The notes under the pieces were generated by a model, which saw only the letters and a program-made list of their open reading frames with translations, searched no databases and was not told where the DNA came from. Both the position numbers and the translations under genes were made by a program. Positions 6,486 through 11,498 of a DNA stretch of 11,498 nt are shown one piece after another. The stretch is from positions 1 to 11,498 of the forward strand of contig JBGSLN010000302.1 of the NCBI GenBank assembly GCA_041740675.1. The letters are read 5' to 3'. The stretch is from JBGSLN01 sp041740675. Its GTDB lineage: Bacteria; Pseudomonadota; Gammaproteobacteria; JBGSLN01. Every line of letters starts with the position of its first letter. Within the stretch, counting starts at the first letter, position 1.

Positions 6486-7567
6486 TATCACCAAAGCAAA
6501 AATATCAAGAATTAATCTCTTCAAAAGAATTTGAACAAAATTCACAACAAGAAGCAATCATTAATGTACTCGATGATATTTATCAGCAGTTACTACCCCG
6601 ACTACAAAAAAAAAATATTTTGCAAAGAGTATTTCATAAACCTGAAAATCCAATAAAAGGTTTATATTTATGGGGTGGAGTAGGTGTAGGAAAAACGTGG
6701 TTAATGGATATTTTTTATCATTGCTTACCAGAACATGGAAAAATGCGTTTACACTTCCATCAATTCATGCAAAAAATCAACTTGAATTTAACCCGGTTGC
6801 AAGATAAACAAGATCCATTAAAAATCATTGCCAAGCAATTGTCAGAGAAATATCGAGTTATATGTTTCGATGAATTTTTTGTATCAGATATTGCTGACGC
6901 AATGCTATTAGGTGGATTATTTGATGCACTATTTCACCAAGGTATTACATTGGTTACAACTTCAAATATTCATCCCGACGATCTTTATAAAGGAGGGATT
7001 TCTAGAGATCGATTTATACCGGCTATTGAACTCATAAAATGCAATACGCATGTTATTCATATCGAATCAAAAAAAGATTATCGAATGCGTCATTTACAAG
7101 ATGCTGGCGTATATTTAATGCCATTAGGAGAAGCAACCCGACAAAAAATGCGAGAGCGATTTGAAAGTTTGACAGATACAAGTTGGACTCAAAATGAATT
7201 ATTAATTATTTCTGGAAGAGGTATCCAAACAATTCGTAGAGGGAAAGGTATAGTGTGGTTTCATTTCAATGATTTATGTAACATACCACGCAACCAGTAC
7301 GATTACCTTGAAATAGCAAAATCTTTTCATACCGTATTATTAAGTGGAGTACCAAAGTTAGCCGAAGATCAAACTAATCAAGCACTTTATTTAATTAGCC
7401 TTATCGATGTGTTTTATGATGCAAAGGTAAAATTAGTCATGTCTGCTAATTGTACGATTGAAGAAATTTACGTAAAAGGACAAATGCAATTTGAATTTGA
7501 ACGTACTCGTTCTCGTTTACAAGAAATGCAATCGATAGAGTATTTGCAAGAGCCACATGTGTACTAA
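6482..7567 (+). CDS. zapE: ZapE / AFG1-like ATPase
   Basis: ZapE is a cell-division-associated P-loop ATPase of the AFG1 family. In E. coli it binds FtsZ and is needed under heat or low-oxygen stress. The protein has 361 residues (E. coli about 375). It has Walker A GGVGVGKT (65-72), Walker B VICFDEFFVSD with Asp130 and Glu131, and the family-specific sensor and arginine region SNIHPDDLYKGGISRDRFIP (161-180, with Arg175 and Arg177). KMRLHFHQFM (88-97) and the C-terminal FEFERTRSRLQEMQS are further AFG1 hallmarks. The protein is complete and no key residue is missing. Its ATG lies inside the ATGA overlap with the hydrolase, and no independent Shine-Dalgarno is obvious, which supports re-initiation. 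It converges on the efflux gene, with 41 bases between stops and no clear hairpin. Confidence 0.95.
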   Translation: MISPKQKYQELISSKEFEQNSQQEAIINVLDDIYQQLLPRLQKKNILQRVFHKPENPIKGLYLWGGVGVGKTWLMDIFYHCLPEHGKMRLHFHQFMQKINLNLTRLQDKQDPLKIIAKQLSEKYRVICFDEFFVSDIADAMLLGGLFDALFHQGITLVTTSNIHPDDLYKGGISRDRFIPAIELIKCNTHVIHIESKKDYRMRHLQDAGVYLMPLGEATRQKMRERFESLTDTSWTQNELLIISGRGIQTIRRGKGIVWFHFNDLCNIPRNQYDYLEIAKSFHTVLLSGVPKLAEDQTNQALYLISLIDVFYDAKVKLVMSANCTIEEIYVKGQMQFEFERTRSRLQEMQSIEYLQEPHVY

Positions 7568-7608
7568 TCTCAGTTGTTTCTTCAAGCCTTAAAAAAATAA
7601 AAGAATGC

Positions 7609-8811
7609 CTAGAATCTCAGCCAAAATCTTTGTTTTTCATAAGCACGGTTCTGATTATTAGCTACGAAAAAAGCTAATAAAGAAACTATCGCGGGCAAAA
7701 CGAATAATATATCAATCACATTAATGCTCGAATTATAATAGTAACTAGCTACAATTCCTAAAATTGAACCTGAAATAGTTTGAGTAAAACCAATAACGCT
7801 AGAAGCAAGACCACTTATATCAAGAAATTGTCCAATTGTTTCAGAAACTAATTGCGGAGTAGTAAAGCCATTCCCAAAACAGATAACTGTTACAAAAATA
7901 ATGAGTATGACGGGAGTGATGATAAAATCTTTGCTAATTGAAAAACACAATGTAGCAACTAAAATCATAATTATACCCGTTATAATTGATTTTTGCGGGT
8001 TAAATTGGGGGCTATATTTTGCTACGATAAAAGCGCCTAAACAACTACCAAAAGCGGGTAACATAAAATAATATCCAAATGCATCTTGAGTGATTTTGAA
8101 ATAGTGGATCAGTAAAGAAGGAGAAAGCATAATCCAACTAAAAGTTATCAGATATAACATGGATAAAATAAGAATATAACCCGCAACAACTCGATTCTGT
8201 AAAATTCGCACTAAATTAACTTTTAGTGTCGAAAACTTCAATGCATTGATATTTGGAATTTTTAATGTTTCTTTTATGATGAGCTTAGTGCAAATAAACA
8301 TGACGATACTGAAACAAGCAATAAAAATAAAAATCATTCGCCAATTGAAATATAAGGTTATAAAACCGCCATAGAGTGGTGCAAGAGCAGGAGAGAAGAT
8401 GTTTGTTGCTGAAATCAATGCTAATACTTGAGTACGTTTTTTTGCAAGGTAGCTATCGGCAACAATTGCACGACATAATACGCTTGCACTGCTAGCACCT
8501 ATTGCTTGTAATAAGCGGCATATTAAAAATAAACTGAAATTAGTTGCAAATGCACAACCAAAACTAGCAATGCAAAAGATAACAAGACCAGGTAATAAAA
8601 CTTTTTTCCTACCAAAGCGATCTGATAACGGACCATAGAGTATCTGGCCAAATGCGATGCCTAGCAAATAAGTGCTCATGCTGAGATTCATTAAATCAGA
8701 ATTAACTGAAAAACTTGCAGCGATACTTTTATAGGCAGGCAAATACATGTCAATACAGAATGCACTGCAAAGAGGTAAGAAAATTAAAATCAACGTCCGA
8801 AAGAAAAGCAT
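7609..8811 (-). CDS. Major facilitator multidrug efflux protein, Bcr/CflA type
   Basis: A 12-helix proton-driven inner-membrane exporter of the DHA1 Bcr/CflA group, the kind that exports bicyclomycin or chloramphenicol in E. coli. Substrate here is unknown. From the ATG at 8811 it has 400 residues (E. coli Bcr 396). The first helix ends in the group motif DMYLPAY (21-27). Motif A is GPLSDRFGRKKV (60-71) after helix 2, followed by CRLLQAIGASS in helix 4 and NIFSPALAPLYGGF in helix 5, both typical. Hydrophobic segments run throughout, with a charged central loop near 185-205. An upstream in-frame GTG at 8853 would add 14 residues, but those codons overlap a possible -10 element and an inverted repeat, and no ribosome site is seen at either start. 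It lies about 87 bases after hemH and may have its own promoter. Confidence 0.9.
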   Translation of the reverse strand: MLFFRTLILIFLPLCSAFCIDMYLPAYKSIAASFSVNSDLMNLSMSTYLLGIAFGQILYGPLSDRFGRKKVLLPGLVIFCIASFGCAFATNFSLFLICRLLQAIGASSASVLCRAIVADSYLAKKRTQVLALISATNIFSPALAPLYGGFITLYFNWRMIFIFIACFSIVMFICTKLIIKETLKIPNINALKFSTLKVNLVRILQNRVVAGYILILSMLYLITFSWIMLSPSLLIHYFKITQDAFGYYFMLPAFGSCLGAFIVAKYSPQFNPQKSIITGIIMILVATLCFSISKDFIITPVILIIFVTVICFGNGFTTPQLVSETIGQFLDISGLASSVIGFTQTISGSILGIVASYYYNSSINVIDILFVLPAIVSLLAFFVANNQNRAYEKQRFWLRF

Positions 8812-8835
8812 GATACAACTAGTTACGACTACTTC

Positions 8836-8858
8836 AAACAGTGATTCTATCACTTTTA
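8836..8858. promoter_or_regulatory. Extended -10 element overlapped by an inverted repeat, upstream of the efflux gene
   Basis: On the minus strand TGATAGAAT (8844-8852) is an extended -10 with five of six matches to TATAAT; the start would be near 8837, about 26 bases before the ATG at 8811. The same bases form AGTGAT-TCT-ATCACT (8840-8854), with further partial matches outward to 8836 and 8858. An operator on its own promoter is common for efflux genes, but no regulator gene is adjacent. Confidence 0.35.
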
Positions 8859-8862
8859 AGAC

Positions 8863-8902
8863 TTAGAAAAAACTCTGTGATGGTGATTGCGTGAGTTTCT
8901 AA
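8863..8902 (-). terminator. Weak terminator-like hairpin at the hemH stop codon
   Basis: On the minus strand TTAGAAACTC, which includes the hemH TAG stop, can pair with GAGTTTTTTCTAA across a 17-base loop, with a three-base T bulge. The stem is A/T-rich and the T run lies inside the 3' arm, so termination would be weak. It could act as an attenuator between hemH and the efflux gene. Confidence 0.3.
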
Positions 8903-9909
8903 CAAATAGTTAATAAATGCTTTGCAAGTAAATCTATCCACAACTCACTAACATTAAGACAAGGTACTGGTAGAAAAGCCTCGCCACCTAATGCATGCCA
9001 TTGATCTTTTGCTCGAATGGTGATTTCTTCCAGTGTTTCCAAGCAGTCTGCTGTAAAAGAAGGGCATACTACAGCCAATCGCTTGATCCCTTTATTAAAT
9101 AGAGCTACTAATATTTCATCCGTATAAGGCTTAATCCAAGGGGTACGCCCTAAACGTGATTGAAAGCTAGAATCAAAAAGAATCGAGTTTAAATTTAGTT
9201 TTTTTGTTAAAGCAGCGGTAGTTGCAAAACATTGTGCTCGATAGCAAAATTGAGTTGCTGTGTTTATAGGAGCACAGCGTTGTTGACGATCACAAACTAT
9301 TAATTCACAGCCACTTTTATCAATTTGTCGCTCAGGTAATCCATGATAAGAAAATAGAATAAAATCAGCATTAAAGTCTTTAAGGCTATTTTCAATTATT
9401 TTGGCATAAGGATCAATAAACCAAGGTTGATCATAAAAATTATTAATAATATGCAGCATCGGGATATTGGTTTGTGCGGCATAGAGTTGCAGAACTTTTT
9501 CGATAGCAGATCCGGTTGCAGCAGATGAGTATTGTGGAAATAAAGGCAGTACAATGATTTTTTCACATCCTGATAATTTTGCTATTGCAGATTTAATTGA
9601 AGCTAAGCCATAACGCATACCAAATTCTACTTGAGCAGCATTGCCTATTTTATGTTGCAAAAGAGTAGCAAGTTTTTCAGTATAAATTAACAAGGGTGAT
9701 CCTGCATCAGTCCAAATTTTTTCATACGCTTCGGCAGATTTTTTAGGTCGAAAAGGTAAAATAAATAAATTAACTAAAAGCCAGCGTGGCAAAGCTGGAA
9801 TATCAATCACTCGAGGATCAGATAAAAATTCTTTTAAATAGGCTCGAACATCTTTTTTATGTGGGGAATTTGGAGTGCCAAGGTTAATTAATAAAATACC
9901 GGTTTTCAT
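8899..9909 (-). CDS. hemH: Ferrochelatase (protoheme synthesis), with internal cysteine cluster
   Basis: HemH inserts ferrous iron into protoporphyrin IX, the last step of the classical heme pathway, at the inner face of the membrane. The protein is 336 residues, a usual length. It opens with the family start GILLINLGTP (4-13) and FLSDPRVIDIP (28-38). Catalytic His189 lies in FSYHGLPERQ and Glu291 in ADCLETLEEI; SSFQSRLGRTPWIKPYTDE (247-265) is strongly conserved. Between the His region and the CYRAQC motif it has cysteines at 201, 206, 212, 222 and 227. A set like this is found in ferrochelatases that hold an internal [2Fe-2S] cluster (known for the Bdellovibrio-type class), so this enzyme may be an iron-sulfur form. 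It is the first gene of its unit, with its own promoter at 9959-9987. Confidence 0.96.
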   Translation of the reverse strand: MKTGILLINLGTPNSPHKKDVRAYLKEFLSDPRVIDIPALPRWLLVNLFILPFRPKKSAEAYEKIWTDAGSPLLIYTEKLATLLQHKIGNAAQVEFGMRYGLASIKSAIAKLSGCEKIIVLPLFPQYSSAATGSAIEKVLQLYAAQTNIPMLHIINNFYDQPWFIDPYAKIIENSLKDFNADFILFSYHGLPERQIDKSGCELIVCDRQQRCAPINTATQFCYRAQCFATTAALTKKLNLNSILFDSSFQSRLGRTPWIKPYTDEILVALFNKGIKRLAVVCPSFTADCLETLEEITIRAKDQWHALGGEAFLPVPCLNVSELWIDLLAKHLLTIC

Positions 9910-9958
9910 TGTTCTGTAACTCTATAAATATAGTCATTGTTTATTGAGATTTTGATTA

Positions 9959-9987
9959 ATTATAGTTTTTTTATCTCTAAAAGTCAC
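9959..9987 (-). promoter_or_regulatory. Probable sigma-70 promoter of hemH
   Basis: On the minus strand GTGACT (9982-9987, four of six matches to TTGACA) is followed after exactly 17 bases by a perfect TATAAT (9959-9964). The start would lie near 9952, giving a leader of about 43 bases before the hemH ATG at 9909. It begins only 17 bases past the stop of the BON gene. Confidence 0.55.
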
Positions 9988-10004
9988 ATTCCATACTGCA
10001 GTAG

Positions 10005-10586
10005 TTAGGTATTGCTTACTGTAATCAGTTGAAATAAACTGATTACCTTACGTACCTCAGCTGTATTTTTAGCGATAGTAATTGCTATATTAGCCATATT
10101 CGGTGTTACTGCACCCATCAAAAATACCATACCATTATTGGTAGTTACAACTTTAATGGCAGGAGAATCAAGGTTAGCATTCAGTAGCATTTTGCTTTTA
10201 ATTTTAGTGGTGATCCAACTATCATGCATAGATTGTGTTTCACTAGGTGGATTACCCACCATAATGGCATTCACTACACGTCGTACGCCATTAATATTTT
10301 GGACTAGGCTTACTGCTTGTTGTCGAACAGCATTGGTGTGAGCACTGCCTGTAAGTAAAATGACAAAATTCACCGTTGTTACACTAATATTGCTGTTTTG
10401 AGTGATATTTTTTTGTGAATTCAATGCATTGATAGCAGAAAGTTCTACCATGTGATTATTTATACTATTCTCAACAGAGAAGTGATTATAGACAGAATCT
10501 GCTCCAGTATAAACTGCACCAATACATGCTGCTAAGCTTAATGATAGTGTAAGAACTAGAAAAATTTTCAAGCTTCGAAGCAGCAT
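10005..10586 (-). CDS. Dual-BON-domain outer-membrane lipoprotein (second of a tandem pair)
   Basis: A predicted lipoprotein of the DolP/YraP type, which in E. coli supports outer-membrane integrity. The protein is 193 residues (E. coli DolP 191). The signal peptide ends in lipobox LAAC with lipidated Cys21; the next residue is Ile, not Asp, which fits outer-membrane sorting. Two BON domains follow: about 42-111 (conserved Gly80 in FVILLTG) and about 121-187 (DSWITTKIKSKML, then VFLMG with Gly158). It lies 13 bases after its paralogue and shares the DSWIT, IKVVT and LMG blocks with it. No Shine-Dalgarno precedes the ATG, so it may depend on translation of the upstream gene. A perfect hairpin lies in its last codons. 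Which of the two is the true dolP orthologue is unclear. Confidence 0.85.
   Translation of the reverse strand: MLLRSLKIFLVLTLSLSLAACIGAVYTGADSVYNHFSVENSINNHMVELSAINALNSQKNITQNSNISVTTVNFVILLTGSAHTNAVRQQAVSLVQNINGVRRVVNAIMVGNPPSETQSMHDSWITTKIKSKMLLNANLDSPAIKVVTTNNGMVFLMGAVTPNMANIAITIAKNTAEVRKVISLFQLITVSNT
10021..10046 (-). repeat. Perfect 10-bp inverted repeat in the last codons of the second BON gene
   Basis: GTAATCAGTT (10021-10030) and AACTGATTAC (10037-10046) are exact reverse complements around a six-base loop. The repeat covers codons 181-189 of the lipoprotein. No T run follows on the minus strand, so it is not a standard terminator. It could protect the mRNA 3' end or be a chance feature of coding sequence. 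Confidence 0.5.
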
Positions 10587-10599
10587 GTAATGTATGCAA

Positions 10600-11133
10600 T
10601 TAGTTTGCGTTCATTAAGTTCACAACTTTTTGCACCCCAGGAACATGGCGCGCTACACTAATCGCTAAGTTCATTTGTTCTTGATTTATTGTTCCCATTA
10701 AATACACGATGCCATTTTCTGTAACCACTTTAATATGTCTGGCAGACAGATTTTTGGTTGCCATCATATTACCGACCACTTTACTAGTAATCCAACTGTC
10801 ACTTGAGCGAGTGAGAGTTGTAGAAGGTCCAGCAATTTCTAATTCATTATAAATTTGATTTACACCAGGAGTATTTTGTGCGATTTGTTGTACTTCAATA
10901 CGTTGACTGGGTTCTAATACTTGGCCGACGATTAACACATTATTTTGATATACGGTGGGGACTATGTGATTGTGATTATATAGAGCAGGATTTTGTTTCA
11001 ATTGTTGTAAAATAGAAAAATAAATATTACTGTCAGTATAATAAGTGGAAATTCCAGTATTGTTTAAAACATTAGAGCAACCTTGCAGCAATAAAAATAA
11101 TGGAAACAATAAAATAAAAAATTTCTTGATCAT
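10600..11133 (-). CDS. dolP: Dual-BON-domain outer-membrane lipoprotein (first of a tandem pair), DolP/YraP-like
   Basis: A predicted outer-membrane lipoprotein with two BON domains, as in E. coli DolP, which lies directly after diaA there too. The protein is 177 residues (DolP 191). The signal peptide has the lipobox LLQGC, the same residues as in DolP, with Cys19 lipidated and Ser at +2, favouring outer-membrane sorting. BON domains span about 36-100 (Gly70 in VLIVGQV) and about 111-175 (DSWITSKV, IKVVTENG, YLMG with Gly147, then VPGVQKVVNL). A strong Shine-Dalgarno (11141-11150) sits seven bases before the ATG, inside the end of the SIS gene, with only two bases between the genes. The symbol rests on gene order and the lipobox; the neighbouring paralogue is also a candidate. 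Confidence 0.85.
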   Translation of the reverse strand: MIKKFFILLFPLFLLLQGCSNVLNNTGISTYYTDSNIYFSILQQLKQNPALYNHNHIVPTVYQNNVLIVGQVLEPSQRIEVQQIAQNTPGVNQIYNELEIAGPSTTLTRSSDSWITSKVVGNMMATKNLSARHIKVVTENGIVYLMGTINQEQMNLAISVARHVPGVQKVVNLMNAN

Positions 11134-11135
11134 TA

Positions 11136-11498
11136 TTATTCTCCTCCTCCAAATAAAGCGCTATCTATGTAATCACATAAACAGTGAATAATTAATAAAT
11201 GAGTTTCTTGAATTCTTGCAGTTCTTTCAGCAGGAACACGCACTTCACAGTCTTCATTTTTTAATAATTTTGCAATTTCGCCGCCATCTTTACCAGAAAG
11301 AGCGACTACTAGCATTTCTTTTTTATGGGCTGTTTTGATGGCTTCTATCACATTCGCAGAATTACCACTGGTTGAAATTGCTAATAAAACATCACCTGAA
11401 TTTCCTAAAGCTTTTATTTGCTTAGAAAATACTTGATTGTAATCATAGTCATTGGCGATGGATGTGAGAGTAGAGGTATCAGTAGTTAAGGCGATAGC
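11136..11498 (-). CDS. diaA: SIS-domain protein, DiaA / phosphoheptose isomerase family (5' end outside window)
   Basis: The frame is open to the window edge, and 120 C-terminal residues are visible. They include ALTTDTSTLTSIANDYDY, the SIS sugar-phosphate loop LLAISTSGNS, ALSGKDGGEIAKLL, and RIQETHLLIIHCLCDYIDSALF near the end. GmhA and DiaA share this fold. GmhA makes D-glycero-D-manno-heptose 7-phosphate for lipopolysaccharide; DiaA binds DnaA and promotes replication initiation. The C-terminal CLCDYID-LF segment and the two dual-BON lipoproteins downstream resemble E. coli diaA-dolP, so I favour DiaA. In bacteria with only one such gene it may instead be the heptose isomerase. The GTG at 11349 (in NSANVIEA) is internal, not a start. 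The protein ends FGGGE, whose codons form the ribosome site of the next gene. Confidence 0.85.
   Translation of the reverse strand, partial: AIALTTDTSTLTSIANDYDYNQVFSKQIKALGNSGDVLLAISTSGNSANVIEAIKTAHKKEMLVVALSGKDGGEIAKLLKNEDCEVRVPAERTARIQETHLLIIHCLCDYIDSALFGGGE
11141..11150 (-). promoter_or_regulatory. Ribosome binding site of the first BON gene, encoded by the SIS gene's Gly-Gly-Gly-Glu end
   Basis: GGAGGAGGAG on the minus strand sits seven bases before the ATG at 11133 and is itself read as Gly codons plus the start of Glu at the end of the SIS protein. It fixes the lipoprotein start and indicates tight coupling of the two genes. Confidence 0.75.

Noticed and set aside
7568..7608. Expected bidirectional terminator between the convergent zapE and efflux genes
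   Set aside because: A run of seven A is present but I could not find a stem of useful length next to it.
10138..10341. Plus-strand open frame of 67 codons inside the second BON gene
   Set aside because: It is the antisense shadow of a clearly conserved lipoprotein gene and has no ribosome site.
10572..10581. Palindrome GCTTCGAAGC at the start of the second BON gene
   Set aside because: Ten bases long, inside signal-peptide codons, with no positional argument for a regulatory role.

Overview
This window looks like an ordinary chromosomal segment of an AT-rich gammaproteobacterium. The best guess is a Legionellales-type or similar host-associated lineage, but that is inference. The case for Gammaproteobacteria rests on several proteins: the YadG/YadH transporter pair, whose lengths match the E. 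coli proteins; a ZapE ATPase; a Bcr/CflA-type efflux pump; and a DiaA-type SIS protein followed directly by dual-BON lipoproteins, the gene order seen around E. coli diaA-dolP. I see no tRNA, rRNA, transposase, integrase, CRISPR array or phage gene.

Layout: (1) 1-462 (+), the 3' end of uvrA. (2) 646-3005 (+), an envelope cluster of a secreted L,D-transpeptidase, LemA and a membrane M48 metallopeptidase, followed by an unrecognised 102-residue gene (3076-3384, +). (3) 3401-5758 (-), yadG-yadH (ABC-2 exporter), then a secreted Asn/Tyr/Pro-rich repeat protein that appears to have its own promoter. (4) 5820-7567 (+), an alpha/beta hydrolase and zapE sharing an ATGA stop/start overlap. (5) 7609-9909 (-), hemH (ferrochelatase) and a major-facilitator drug-efflux protein. 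(6) 10005-11498 (-), a partial diaA-type SIS gene followed by two tandem dual-BON lipoproteins.

Most genes concern the cell envelope: peptidoglycan cross-linking, membrane-protein proteolysis, export and outer-membrane lipoproteins. The rest are housekeeping: nucleotide excision repair, heme synthesis, and division or stress ATPase. Coding is dense. The longest stretch without a gene is 183 bases (463-645), which holds an A/T-rich leader and a strong ribosome binding site for the transpeptidase.

I found no convincing undescribed multi-gene system. The items most worth a second look are the repeat-containing secreted protein at 3401-3991 with a palindrome at its predicted transcription start, the unrecognised gene converging on it, the cysteine-rich transpeptidase whose base composition differs from its neighbours, the cysteine cluster in ferrochelatase, and the tandem BON lipoproteins ending in a perfect hairpin.
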